Below, piece by piece: positions 55,422 to 64,000 of a stretch of DNA of 64,000 nucleotides (positions are counted from its first letter, which is position 1; the number at the start of each line of letters is the position of its first letter). The DNA comes from Desulfuromonas sp. DDH964 (GTDB lineage Bacteria; Desulfobacterota; Desulfuromonadia; Desulfuromonadales; DDH964): positions 930,001 through 994,000 of the forward strand of contig NZ_CP015080.1 of the NCBI RefSeq assembly GCF_001611275.1, in the 5' to 3' direction. The notes under the pieces are model-generated. The model did not search any database and was not told where the DNA came from. It saw only the letters and a program-made list of their open reading frames with translations. The position numbers and the translations under genes are program-made.

Positions 55422-55460
55422 TGGGGGAAGATAGCAGAGAGAGAGTGTGGGGGCAATTAA

Positions 55461-55514
55461 ATATACTGTCCCCGGAATTCACCGGAATTCGGACTGCATA
55501 CTGTCCCCGGAATT
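55461..55514 (-). repeat. Two RAYT-associated motifs, right side
   Basis: ATATACTGTCCCCGGAATT (55461-55479) and ATACTGTCCCCGGAATT (55498-55514), both inverted relative to 54741. An adjacent GGAATTCCGAATTCC is itself a dyad. Confidence 0.7.
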
Positions 55515-55537
55515 CCGAATTCCGGGATTCCACAAAA

Positions 55538-55605
55538 GAAAACCCCGCTTTATGAAAAGCGGGGTTTTCAGTGACCTGACCCGCGGGGGAACCCCGCGGG
55601 TTTCT
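55538..55605 (-). terminator. Two stacked hairpins after the broken PEGA/DUF11 gene
   Basis: GAAAACCCCGCTT / AAGCGGGGTTTTC (55538-55569) with T runs, and ACCCGCGGGG / CCCCGCGGGT (55579-55601). The first is a typical minus-strand terminator. Confidence 0.72.
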
Positions 55606-55621
55606 CTTCAGAATGTTCTTA

Positions 55622-55671
55622 CCAATGAATCTGCCCGTGGTCATTCACGAGGCATTGCCTCGCCTACGGGA
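55622..55671 (-). repeat. Degenerate REP element supplying a stop codon
   Basis: On the minus strand CCCGTAGGCGAGGCAATGCC, TCGTGAATGACCACGGGC, then AGATTCATT, the same end as the 95-bp doublets. The TAG in CCCGTAG is the stop codon of the broken lipoprotein gene, so the native C-terminus may have been longer. Confidence 0.6.
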
Positions 55672-58434
55672 GGATGGTAGTGGGCTCGGACGAACTGGCC
55701 TCGTAAGTCGTCGTCGAGATCAACCCGGTCGAATCCCAGATGTAGCTCGTGGTATACAGTTTGTTGGTTGGTGTCCCAGTTGGGATTGTGGCCCCGTGCA
55801 CGACATAGAGCGCGGTTTTTGGTTGCAGGATGACGTTCGAGCTCATGGTAATCACCTGCTTGCCCAGTACCGTGGTTTGCGTGTAGTCGGTGCCCTCCGT
55901 CAGCAATACGGCGGTGGGGCTCGACGCATCCGAAAGAACAAGGCCCGTAACGGGATCCCGAACCGGCACAGTGTCGAGATAGACCTGCGACGAGACGACC
56001 TGGAAGACTCCGGGAATGCCGAGAACGGTCGGGCTGGTGAGACCGAAGCTGTAGGTCAGCACGTTGTTTTTCACTCCCTCGTTGGAGAGCGACTCGACAT
56101 AGAGTGTCGAGGAGAATGTAACATTGGATCCCACCGAGACCGGATCATTGAGGTCGATGAGCTGAGTCTGCAGGGCCACGAAGGCCGGAACGGCAACACA
56201 AGCCTCGACCGGCGTCGGGGAGGCGGCGTTGGTGCTCGTGACGCTCGCTGTGTTGCAGTAGGTGCCGCTGGCAGCGCTAGGCGGAATTTGGCTTACGATG
56301 GTGAAGGTGATACTCCCGCCCGCCGGAATTTCAACGGTGCCAGACCTGATGATGTTGTCTGCCAGCGCGCCGGCAACACCGTTCAAACTCGAACTTACAT
56401 AAATGGCCCGGACGTTGGCAATGGAGTTGAGACCGAGCAGGTCGCCGACGACGACACCCGTTGCAGCGGCGGTGCCGGTATTGTTCACCACTATCGTCGA
56501 GATATAACTGGCCCCAGGATTGACGTTGGCCGGAGTGTTAGTTTTCGCGATGGTGAGGTTGGGTGTTGCCACGGTCAGACAAGCGCTGCTGCTGCCTACG
56601 CCAATGGTCCCGCTGATAACTGAGTTGATGGTGGCGGTGTCGCAGTATTCCGCATCAACCGAGGCCGCAACCGTGTAGAGATAGGTCGCGGTGGCACCGG
56701 CGGCGAGCGTGGCGATGGTGTCGTCGAAGCCGCCGTTGACATTCGGCGTACCCGCCGAAAAGCCACTGGTCGTATAGTTGGCGAGAAGGCCGGTGGTGGG
56801 TGCTGCCCCATTGAACGCGTCACTGATATTGACAGTCGAGGCGGCACCGTTGCCGTTGTTGATCACCTGCACGCGCAGCGTGGCAGGCACATTTTTGGCC
56901 ACGGTCACAGACTTGCCCAGGCTTGTATTGTCGGTTGCACTGACGATGAAGTCTTTGACGATCGACACATTCGACTCAAGAGCGGTGAAGCATGCCTGCG
57001 CGTTGAGGTCGCCTGCGTCGACCGTGACGGTTTCGCCGCTACTGTTCAAGTACGAGGCGATATGGGCATTGTTGCAGAAGACGCCGGCAGCGGTGACGGT
57101 GGCCTCGGGGGTGTAAGTCACAGTCGCGCTGCTCCCTCCCTGCAAGGACGGGATAGTGAAAGTGAAACCATCGAGGCCCGCATCCTGGGTGCTGCCCGCG
57201 GGAAGCGGGGCACCGAGGGTGTAATTTGCTCCGATGCCTGATGCTAGGGTGTCGTCGAGGACGATGTTCGTGGCCTCACCTTCGCCAACATTCGAGACCG
57301 TGATGGTCCAGGTGTCGGTGGCCGTGCCGCCGACGAGATTCACGATTGGCGACGAAACGGTTTTGGTGATCTGGAGTTTCGGTTGGGGCGCGAAATTTTT
57401 GAACAGAATCTGCTTTCCAATCTCTTCCCCGTTGATGGTGGCCACGGCCACAAGACGGCCCGATGCCAGCTTGTCCGGTGAGAAGAGCGTGACCCAGGTG
57501 AACCCATCGACATTGGGAGTGCCAATTCCCGTCAGGTTAAAAAGCGGGTATTGGGTCGCAATAAGAGGGAAGCGCTCGTTCATGAGCCTGGCGTTATTGG
57601 TCCGCGTATCCGCTTGGTCATCGAAGACCCCGTAACCGAGCGCGAGTCGGTTGTCATCGGAGGTGCCGAACTGGATACTATTGATTCTTCCGGTCCACAA
57701 CTGGTCGATCTCCCAGCGTACGTCCGCGCCGATCACCGGGCGGACAACCCCCTCGGCGTCGGTGAACCCGACCCACGCGCCGGCAAGGTTCTGGGTGTAG
57801 CTTGGCGCAGTGTCCGTCTGTTCGATGAGCAAGGGTGCGCCGGGATCGGTGGCAAGTGTGTTGGCCTCCATCGCGGTGGTGGAAATCCCCCCGGTCTGAT
57901 TCTGGACCCAAGCGTAAAACGAGAACGCACCTGATTGTACATCACTGGGGCTGAGCGGAATGAGGTCCTGACCAACGCGATACACTGCCTGGGGCGCCTC
58001 GGAAATGATTTGCGTCGCACTGAGGACCAACGAAATGACCGAAGTATCACCAACGACGACGTTGATGGAACGGTTTGCACCGACAAACCCAGGCGCGGTT
58101 GCAGTTGCTGTGTACTGACCCGGCGCCAACGAGGGTAAGAATTGGTTGCCGGTGAAGGTCTGCGCGAAAGCCGCCGGTCCCGTTACAACCACCGTGGCCG
58201 AAGCCGGAGTGACATTGACATTGAGGGAACCGGTTGTAGGCGTTTTTCGAAGGTCTAATGAAACGCTTGAGGTCTGGGCGGCAACGACGTTGATTGAACC
58301 GTCCACGCCGTCGAAACCGGTTGCGGTCGCCGTCATTGTGTAAACGCCTGGCACCAAATCAGTCAAAAGTTGGTTGCCGGTGAAGGTTTGTGTGAAAGCC
58401 TCCGGTCCCGTCACAACGAGGGTGTAAAAAAGAT

Positions 58435-59493
58435 CCTGATTAGGTCTGATTCTCAGCTATGACACATTCTGTCGCACAGGGAGCATAGAGTTTGGCCATG
58501 GAACTCATGAATAACAAGGAGGTTAGCATCCATGGCCATCAATCGTATCCAGTTCCAACCGGGGCTGAGCTTGGCTGATTTTCTCAAAGACTATGGTACG
58601 GAGGCCCAATGCGAGGCGATCCTTGAGCACTCGCGCTGGCCCCAAGGATTTGTCTGTCCAGCATGCGGTGCAAGCCGCGCGGTCCAGTTTCGGCGAGGAC
58701 GGTCGAACATCTTCCAGTGCTGTCGCTGCCGCAAACAGATCTCGCTGATCTCCGGAACGATTTTCCATGGGAGCAATCTGCCGCTGACCCAGTGGTTTCT
58801 GGCCCTCTACTTCATGACACAAGGCAAGTCCGGCCTGTCGATGCTGGAGTTGAGACGAATGCTGGGTTTGAGCTACAAAGCGGCTTGGCGGCTCAAGCAC
58901 AAGCTCATGCAGGCGATGTTCGAGCGCGAAGAGACAACGGTTCTGGCCCAGCGGGTCGAGATCGACGACGCCTACTTGGGCGGGGAACGCTCCGGCGGTA
59001 AGGTTGGTCGCGGTTCGGAGAACAAAGTTCCCTTCATTGCGGCAGTGGAGACCAGTCACGAGGGCCATCCGCTGCGAGCTGTTTTTAGCCGGGTGACGAC
59101 CTTCAGCAGCCATGACGTTGATCAATGGGCCAAGAATCACTTGGCACCGACGGCGCTGGTCGTTTCTGATGGCCTGAATTGCTTCCGCGCCGTCACCAAG
59201 ACTGGGTGCTACCATCAGCGAGAGGTGGTTGGTGATCAACGCAGAAGTACCGACATGGGCTGCTTCCACTGGATCAACACCATCCTGGGCAATCTTAAGA
59301 CGGCCATGGCCGGAACGTATCATGCGTTTGACTTCGACAAATATGCGCATCGCTATCTGGCCGAGTTTCAGTACCGGTTCAACCGGCGGTTCGATCTGCG
59401 CAGCATGCTGCCAAGACTGCTGTTCGCCTGTGTCTCAATCGGCAAGCGGCCCGAGGCCTGGCTTCGCCGAGCTGAGAATTGGACCTAATCAGG
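58435..59493 (+). mobile_element. IS1595-family element, 1059 bp
   Basis: 24-bp terminal repeats (start CCTGATTAGGTC, end TTCTCAGCT in each) with two mismatches, and a perfect 8-bp target duplication AAAAAGAT (58427-58434 and 59494-59501), the duplication length expected for IS1595. It interrupts the left terminal repeat of the IS256 element. Confidence 0.93.
58532..59488 (+). CDS. IS1595-family transposase
   Basis: 318 residues. An N-terminal zinc ribbon (VCPACGASRAVQF ... CCRCRKQISL) precedes the ISXO2-like DDE domain, with acidic residues in VEIDDAYLGGE and VVSDGLNCF, then HWINTILGNLKTA and NRRFDL at the C-terminus. AAGGAGG lies upstream of the ATG. Intact and probably active; a MITE with the same ends is at 49097. 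Confidence 0.93.
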   Translation: MAINRIQFQPGLSLADFLKDYGTEAQCEAILEHSRWPQGFVCPACGASRAVQFRRGRSNIFQCCRCRKQISLISGTIFHGSNLPLTQWFLALYFMTQGKSGLSMLELRRMLGLSYKAAWRLKHKLMQAMFEREETTVLAQRVEIDDAYLGGERSGGKVGRGSENKVPFIAAVETSHEGHPLRAVFSRVTTFSSHDVDQWAKNHLAPTALVVSDGLNCFRAVTKTGCYHQREVVGDQRRSTDMGCFHWINTILGNLKTAMAGTYHAFDFDKYAHRYLAEFQYRFNRRFDLRSMLPRLLFACVSIGKRPEAWLRRAENWT

Positions 59494-59555
59494 AAAAAGA
59501 TTGTGTAAATGGCCATTCAGGGGTACACCGGGACCCCACCCTCTAAGGAGCCCCC

Positions 59556-60770
59556 ATGGCCATCGAAAAAGATCTGCTGGACCGTCTGCTTGCCGACTAC
59601 AAGAAGCCCGAAGACCTGATCGGCGAAACCGGCTTGCTTAAACAGCTCACCAAGGCCCTTCTGGAACGAGCTTTGGAAGCGGAATTGACCCAACACCTGG
59701 GGCACGAGAAGCATGCTCCCGTGGCCACGAAAGGCGGCAATGCCCGCAATGGCAAGTCGGCCAAAACCATCAAGGGCGAATTCGGCAAACTGCCGATCGA
59801 GGTTCCGCGTGACCGGGACAGCAGCTTCGAGCCGCTCATCATTCCCAAGGGCCAGACCCGCTTCGCCGGCTTCGACGGCAAGATCATCTCCCTCTACGCC
59901 CGGGGGATGACGACCCGGGAGATCCAGGGGCATCTGGAAGAGATTTATGGCGTCGAGGTCTCTCCCGCCCTCATTTCCAGCGTGACCGATGCCGTCGCGG
60001 ACGAGGTCAAGATCTGGCAGAACCGACCGCTCGACGCCCTCTATCCCATCGTCTATATGGACGCGGTCCGGGTCAAGGTGCGAGACAACGGCCACGTCAG
60101 CAATAAAGCGGTCTACCTGGCCCTGGGCGTCACCCTGGACGGCATCAAGGAGGTCCTGGGCATGTGGGTGGCCGAGAACGAGGGCGCCAAGTTCTGGCTA
60201 CAGGTGGTGACCGAGTTGAAAAACCGGGGTGTCGAAGACATCTTCATCGCCTGCGTGGACGGGCTCAAAGGTTTCCCCGAGGCCATCGAAGCAGTCTTTC
60301 CTCGCACCCAGGTCCAGCTCTGCCTCGTTCACATGGTGCGCCATTCTCTCCGCTACGTCTCCTGGAAACAGCGCAAGGAAGTGGCGGCCGATCTGAAGTC
60401 CATTTACCAGGCCGCGACGGCCGAGCAGGCCGAAATGAACCTGACGGAGTTCGAAGCGAAGTGGGATAAAACCCACCCCTCCATCGGCCAGTCCTGGCGG
60501 CGCAACTGGGAGAGAATCACCCCTTTTTTCGCCTACCCGGCGGAGATTCGCAAGGTGATCTACACCACCAATGCGATCGAATCGCTGAACATGTCGCTGC
60601 GCAAGGTCACCAAGAACCGGGGCTCATTCCCCAACGACGCAGCCATGTTCAAACTGCTCTACCTGGCGCTGAACAATATCGCCAAGAAATGGACCCTGCC
60701 GATTCGGGACTGGAAGGCCGCCCTCAACCAGTTCTCTATCTTGTTCGAAGGCAGGTTGCCGGTTTACTGA
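59556..60770 (+). CDS. IS256-family (Mutator-like) transposase
   Basis: 404 residues with the transposase_mut hallmarks: DLIGETGLLKQLTKALLERALEAELTQHLG at the N-terminus, PIVYMDAVRVKVRDNG (first Asp), IACVDGLKGFPEAI (second Asp), QLCLVHMVRHSLRYV, and the Glu in YTTNAIESLNMSLRK. Reading frame intact. Because the left end of its element is split, this copy is probably unable to move itself but could act in trans. Confidence 0.94.
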   Translation: MAIEKDLLDRLLADYKKPEDLIGETGLLKQLTKALLERALEAELTQHLGHEKHAPVATKGGNARNGKSAKTIKGEFGKLPIEVPRDRDSSFEPLIIPKGQTRFAGFDGKIISLYARGMTTREIQGHLEEIYGVEVSPALISSVTDAVADEVKIWQNRPLDALYPIVYMDAVRVKVRDNGHVSNKAVYLALGVTLDGIKEVLGMWVAENEGAKFWLQVVTELKNRGVEDIFIACVDGLKGFPEAIEAVFPRTQVQLCLVHMVRHSLRYVSWKQRKEVAADLKSIYQAATAEQAEMNLTEFEAKWDKTHPSIGQSWRRNWERITPFFAYPAEIRKVIYTTNAIESLNMSLRKVTKNRGSFPNDAAMFKLLYLALNNIAKKWTLPIRDWKAALNQFSILFEGRLPVY

Positions 60771-61010
60771 CGACAAAAACCCAAGCCATTTACACAAACT
60801 GATTTACACCGCCGTCACAACCACCGTGGCCGTAGCCGGACTCACGTTGACATTGAGGGAACCGGTCGTCGCAGTCGGGAGATTTTGGATGACCGTCTTA
60901 TCATCTCCCGAACACCCTGCCAGCACCGTAATGCACATGAGTGCCACAAATAGTCCCCAGATTCTTTGGCTTAGGTGTGAATAGCCTAGCATTTGCGATG
61001 ATCTCTTCAT

Positions 61011-61969
61011 TTGTTTCCTCCGTCGTTAAGTTTCGAAATTTTGTAATTCCGTTCAATTCGGTGCAGTGCTCGTGCGTTCATCTTTTCCTGTTGGTTCCTC
61101 CTTTCCGGGGATTCGCCGGTACTCGATTAAGGGGGTGTCGACGAGCAGGCTTCCAATGCGGCGATCATTTATCACGAAGGATGAACAGAACGACTCGTGT
61201 TTTTGAGTCCTGGTTAGCATCACCAGCCCCCTGCGGGTGGCACCAATGATCTCATCCAAATCGTTTTGCCTGACATGTCCCGTTGCAGCATCGGCCGGCT
61301 AGCCCACCATTTGGTCCTGCCCTGTGTGATTTGAATTCGGTAGCGGGCCGCGACTGAGCGATACTTGTTTCCGCTTGGGCCCGATTGTCCCCTTCTGGCA
61401 GGGGCTGACCGGAAGCAGGATCGCCTTGACCACATAGTTCGTAGGGTCACCCCTTCTCCGAACCATGGAACAGGACTGCACCTTGGGGCTTTGGGTTTCA
61501 CCAGAAGGACAGCCGCGGAAAATCTCAGTGGGAGTGCTGAATATGATGCTAAATGGACAGATGGGCTATTTATCGTCGGTTCTGGCCTAAATAGAACCGC
61601 CACTTTTCAATTGGATCGCTTGGTTGGTATTTGTCCAAAACACGGCAGTTGATCACGCAATGTCGCAACGGGCGCAACGAAATCTAGGTCTTTAAACTCA
61701 AGTATCTCTCACCGGGAAAGTAAACGGCCCAAAGTGGATAATCGTCCGGTTTTCTGTCGCGTTCGTCACGTGAAACTGCTTTTTCAAGATTTATTGCTGA
61801 GTCCATCAAGAAAGGACCCTCCCTGAGGATCAATAGATTTCGCACTGGCCTGGAATTGCAAAAGCGGAGCCAGCCACCAATGGGTCACTATTGATGAAAA
61901 ATTATCTTTTAATTACAATTCTTTAGAGAAAGAATGGCGAGCAGTGGAAAGGTCCGTTTTAGTGTGAAG
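61011..61969. other. Gene-free A/T-richer stretch
   Basis: About 960 bases between the N-terminal lipoprotein fragment and the IS200-type element. Open frames on the minus strand (61220-61603) overlap in two frames and lack ribosome sites; none is accepted. It must hold the promoter of the broken lipoprotein gene. No repeats shared with the rest of the window were noticed. Confidence 0.4.
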
Positions 61970-62021
61970 TAGAAACCCCCGTCCTCTGGACGGGGTCAGA
62001 GTCCTTTGGCTTTGCCAAAAG

Positions 62022-62089
62022 GGCTCATGGCAATCCATATTCAGGCGTTGTTCCCGCAACGACCTGAACAGAAAGGAAAGCCATGAGCC
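62022..62089 (+). promoter_or_regulatory. Leader stem sequestering the tnpA start codon
   Basis: GGCTCATGGC (62022-62031) is exactly complementary to GCCATGAGCC (62080-62089), which contains the tnpA ATG. A hairpin CAGGCGTTG...CGACCTG lies between. Such leader structures keep IS200 transposase translation low. Confidence 0.65.
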
Positions 62090-62517
62090 GTTTTCGAAAA
62101 TTAACACATGCGATCTGGCACTGCCAGTATCACATCGTCTGGGTGCCCAAGTATCGCTTCCGGATATTGGAAGGTGAACTGGCGCAAGAAGTTCGAGCGT
62201 GTATCCGGATCTTCAGCGAGCAGAGTCACTGCGAGGTCGTCGAGCTGAATGTCCAGAAAGACCATATTCACCTGATCATCATGGTGCCGCCCAAGGTGTC
62301 CATTTCGGAGTTGATGGGGCGCCTGAAGGGCCGATCAGCGATACGTATTTTAAAGAACCATCCCAAGTTGCGGAAGAAACGCTACTGGGGCAATCATTTT
62401 TGGGCGCCCGGCTACTGCGTTGACACGGTAGGCCTGGATGCCGAGATGATCAGGCGCTACGTGCGGTATCAAGAGCAGCATGAGAAGAAAGTGGAACAAC
62501 AGCAACTCAAATTCTAA
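62083..62517 (+). CDS. tnpA: IS200/IS605-family Y1 transposase TnpA
   Basis: 144 residues. HUH motif HIH at 61-63 (KDHIHLIIMVPP), catalytic Tyr126 in IRRYVRYQEQ, and the N-terminal CQYHIVWVPKYR typical of the family. Acts as a dimer on single-stranded DNA. The ATG follows GAAAGGAAAG and lies in a predicted sequestering stem. No tnpB accompanies it. Confidence 0.94.
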   Translation: MSRFRKLTHAIWHCQYHIVWVPKYRFRILEGELAQEVRACIRIFSEQSHCEVVELNVQKDHIHLIIMVPPKVSISELMGRLKGRSAIRILKNHPKLRKKRYWGNHFWAPGYCVDTVGLDAEMIRRYVRYQEQHEKKVEQQQLKF

Positions 62518-62701
62518 TTGTTGTGGACGTGGGAACAACGCTCCGGTGACCCTCTTTGGGGGTCACCGGCAACGCCCCCTCTGGGGGCGCCTTTAAAGCC
62601 CCGTCCTCTGGGCGGGGTTTTTTTACTCCTGTCTACCCTCAGGATTTGGCGGAACTTCAGCATGTGGTGGATAATGTTGAGGGGAGATCGGGAGCTTCAC
62701 G

Positions 62702-62726
62702 AATTCCGGGGACAGTTTATTTAATT
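62702..62726 (+). repeat. RAYT-associated motif, distant copy
   Basis: AATTCCGGGGACAGT followed by TTATTTAATT, the same motif that brackets the RAYT gene 7 kb to the left. Confidence 0.65.
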
Positions 62727-62816
62727 CTCTATCGGGCGTACTTTCCGACATTTCGAAGAGTATCCACTGGGGTTTTAGCAAGGTCGGGATATTCTGCTAC
62801 TTTTCACGCTAAGCAC

Positions 62817-62848
62817 AAAAAAACGCCAAAGGCAAATGCCTCAGGCGT
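62817..62848 (-). terminator. Second minus-strand terminator below dapL
   Basis: ACGCCTGAGGC, loop ATT, TGCCTTTGGCGT then TTTTTTT on the minus strand. It backs up the dapL terminator at 62947; a ten-codon open frame lies just above it. Confidence 0.75.
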
Positions 62849-62946
62849 CTGGTGTCAATCCTCGTCCCCCCATCGTGTCGCCCTTAAAGGCCTCTCCTTG
62901 ATACCGTGTCGATGAACGAAAGCCAATGATAAGTTATTGGAATAAA

Positions 62947-62971
62947 AAGGGCGGCCTTTTCGGCCGCCCTT
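62947..62971 (-). terminator. Terminator of dapL
   Basis: AAGGGCGGCC / GGCCGCCCTT, 10-bp stem, then TTTTTATT on the minus strand, 10 bp beyond the dapL stop. Confidence 0.82.
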
Positions 62972-62980
62972 GGTGTCATC

Positions 62981-64000
62981 TTACTTTCCCCACTTCTGCT
63001 TGATCCGCTCCACCGCCTCAACCACCTTCTCCTTATCCCCGAAGGCGCTGAGCCGGAAGTAGCCTTCCCCGGAAGGCCCGAAGCCCGATCCCGGGGTGCC
63101 GACGACATGGCACTCGCCCAGAAGCTTGTCAAAAAAGTCCCAGCTGGTGAGGCCGCCCGGCGTTTTCAGCCAGATGTAGGGGGAGTCGACGCCGCCGAAG
63201 CAGGTGATGCCGGCCTTGGAAAGCCCCTCGCGGATGATGCGGGCGTTGTCCATGTAGTAGTCGATGATCTCCTTGGTCTCTTTCCATCCCTGCTCCGAGT
63301 AGACCGCGGCGGCGGCGCGCTGTACCGGGTAGGAGGCGCCGTTGAACTTGGTGGTCTGGCGGCGGTTCCAGAGCTTGTTGAGGCTGTACTTCTCCCCCTT
63401 GGCGGTGGTCCCGGTCAGCTCTTCCGGCACCACGACCAGGCCGCAGCGGACGCCGGTGAAGCCGGCGGTCTTGGAGAAGGAGCGGAACTCGATGGCGCAG
63501 GTCTTGGCGCCTTCCACCTCGTAGATCGAGTGGGGGATGCCGGGGGTGGTGATGAAGGCCTCGTAGGCGGCGTCAAAAAGGATGATCGCGTTATGGGCGT
63601 TGGCGTAGTCGACCCAGGCTTTGAGCTGCTCCTTGCTGGCGACGGTGCCGGTCGGGTTGTTGGGCGAGCAGAGGTAGATGAGGTCGACCTTCTGCTGCGG
63701 CAGCTCGGGGACGAAGCCGTTGGCCTCGGTGCAGGGGAGGTAGACCACCCCCTTGTAGTACCCCTTGTCGTCCGCCTCGCCGGTGCGCCCGACCATGACG
63801 TTGGTGTCGTTGTAGACCGGGTAGACCGGATCGCCGATCGCCACCACGTTGTCGAGGGCGAAGATGTCGAGAATGTTGGCGCAGTCGCACTTGGAGCCGT
63901 CGGAGATGAACATCTCGCTGGTCTTCAGCTCGACACCGAGGGGCTTGTAGGAGTTGTCGATGATCGCCTGGGCGAGCCATTCGTACCCCTGCTCGGGGCC
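62981..64000 (-). CDS. dapL: LL-diaminopimelate aminotransferase (5' part outside window)
   Basis: 339 visible residues of a fold-type I PLP aminotransferase. It converts tetrahydrodipicolinate directly to LL-diaminopimelate in lysine and peptidoglycan synthesis, the DapL shortcut used by Desulfuromonadales. Visible: [21 protein letters not shown], and the PLP lysine in [16 protein letters not shown]. The reading frame runs off the right edge ([12 protein letters not shown]...), so the first roughly 70 codons are missing; the internal Met at 63913 is not the start. Confidence 0.93.
   Translation of the reverse strand, partial: GPEQGYEWLAQAIIDNSYKPLGVELKTSEMFISDGSKCDCANILDIFALDNVVAIGDPVYPVYNDTNVMVGRTGEADDKGYYKGVVYLPCTEANGFVPELPQQKVDLIYLCSPNNPTGTVASKEQLKAWVDYANAHNAIILFDAAYEAFITTPGIPHSIYEVEGAKTCAIEFRSFSKTAGFTGVRCGLVVVPEELTGTTAKGEKYSLNKLWNRRQTTKFNGASYPVQRAAAAVYSEQGWKETKEIIDYYMDNARIIREGLSKAGITCFGGVDSPYIWLKTPGGLTSWDFFDKLLGECHVVGTPGSGFGPSGEGYFRLSAFGDKEKVVEAVERIKQKWGK

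Larger units (their letters stand above)
58421..60810 (+). mobile_element. IS256-family element (1323 bp own sequence) with nested insertion
   Basis: Terminal repeats GGTGTAAAAAAGAT|TGTGTAAATGGC (left, split by the nested IS) and GGTGTAAATCAG followed by TTTGTGTAAATGGC (right, complement) agree at 23 of 26 positions. Without the 1059-bp insert and one 8-bp duplicate the element is 1323 bp, normal for the family. No matching target duplication is seen; both flanks carry CCGTCACAAC from the host repeat units. Confidence 0.83.
55664..61010 (-). pseudogene. PEGA-like/DUF11 repeat lipoprotein interrupted by nested IS elements
   Basis: The 5' part (61010-60811, ATG after GGAGG) encodes a signal peptide and lipobox (MCITVLAGCSG) and the start of a repeat unit TGSLNVNVSPATATVVVT. 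The 3' part (58420-55664) resumes with GPEAFTQTFTGNQ and continues through a second unit, then DUF11-type domains (KLQITKTVSS..., NLTIAKTNTPANVNPG...) used in surface adhesins. About 2.4 kb of IS DNA lies between. The broken N-terminal piece ends VVVTAV and stop within the IS end. The 3' part starts from a GTG (58414) without a signal peptide, so no exported product is expected. Confidence 0.82.
61977..62617 (+). mobile_element. IS200-type element (IS200/IS605 family, tnpA only)
   Basis: Left hairpin CCCCGTCC-TCT-GGACGGGG (61977-61995) and right hairpin CCCCGTCC-TCT-GGGCGGGG (62599-62617, followed by TTTTTTT) frame a single Y1 transposase gene; these are the subterminal hairpins recognised by TnpA. 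Exact ends cannot be fixed. Between tnpA and the right hairpin are two more hairpins with related loops (62542-62588). Confidence 0.82.

Noticed and set aside
58413..60818. Eight-base target duplication for the IS256 element
   Set aside because: The flanking octamers differ; the shared CCGTCACAAC is part of the host repeat unit and is not adjacent to the ends.
61220..61603. Possible gene on the minus strand between the lipoprotein fragment and IS200
   Set aside because: Two overlapping frames, no ribosome site, no motif, biased composition not convincing.
1..64000. CRISPR arrays, tRNA or rRNA genes, prophage genes, toxin-antitoxin pairs
   Set aside because: No regularly spaced direct repeats, no cloverleaf candidates, and no phage or toxin-antitoxin proteins were seen on either strand.

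Overview
The window is GC-rich, gene-dense chromosomal DNA that looks like a member of the Desulfuromonadales (Geobacter / Desulfuromonas / Pelobacter relatives). This is an inference from gene content: an LL-diaminopimelate aminotransferase, a GEMM-type riboswitch, PilT plus DUF4388 and MshEN-receiver signalling proteins, REP-type palindromes with a REP-associated transposase, and the lysine aminomutase / beta-lysine acetyltransferase pair with a betaine transporter, which suggests a marine or saline habitat. No rRNA, tRNA or CRISPR array was found.

Layout. 1-10.6 kb: EttA, a membrane GGDEF-EAL protein, a secreted protein, a small sensor gene broken by a 95-bp REP doublet, a GEMM riboswitch leading into a receiver-like protein, and a large AsmA/DUF748 protein. 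10.8-17.4 kb: a minus-strand osmoadaptation operon proV-proW-proX-porin-ablA-ablB, which imports betaine and makes N-epsilon-acetyl-beta-lysine. 17.8-33 kb: housekeeping and signalling genes (DRTGG/CobB-like protein, tautomerase, DUF4388 protein, PilT, SrkA kinase, QueF, YccA, alcohol dehydrogenase, MshEN-receiver, CheY-like protein, PpnP, cytochrome b5-like protein, RhlE-type helicase, lipoprotein, methyltransferase, AcfC-like binding protein). 33.4-46.6 kb: cspA, glycogen phosphorylase, several small conserved families, a probable PPi-dependent phosphofructokinase, DoxX, UPF0173 hydrolase, SDR, FMN reductase and the SRAP peptidase.

46.7-62.9 kb is an accessory region, visibly more A/T-rich. 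It holds three large surface lipoprotein genes, a fourth (PEGA-like/DUF11) broken by nested insertion sequences, a decayed lipoprotein fragment split by a MITE, YegP, a REP-associated tyrosine transposase, an IS256-family element with an IS1595-family element inside its left terminal repeat, and an IS200-type element. The window closes with dapL, cut by the right edge.

The strongest observation is a pair of identical 95-bp palindrome doublets about 40 kb apart. Removing exactly 95 bp from one restores the reading frame of the sensor gene; removing exactly 95 bp from the other puts a strong Shine-Dalgarno sequence five bases before the FMN-reductase start codon. Both therefore look like precise, recent insertions without target duplication. 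A second theme is cyclic-dinucleotide signalling (GGDEF-EAL enzyme, GEMM riboswitch, MshEN-receiver, PilT). A third is that both cold-shock-type genes (helicase and cspA) carry an intrinsic terminator inside the 5' leader.
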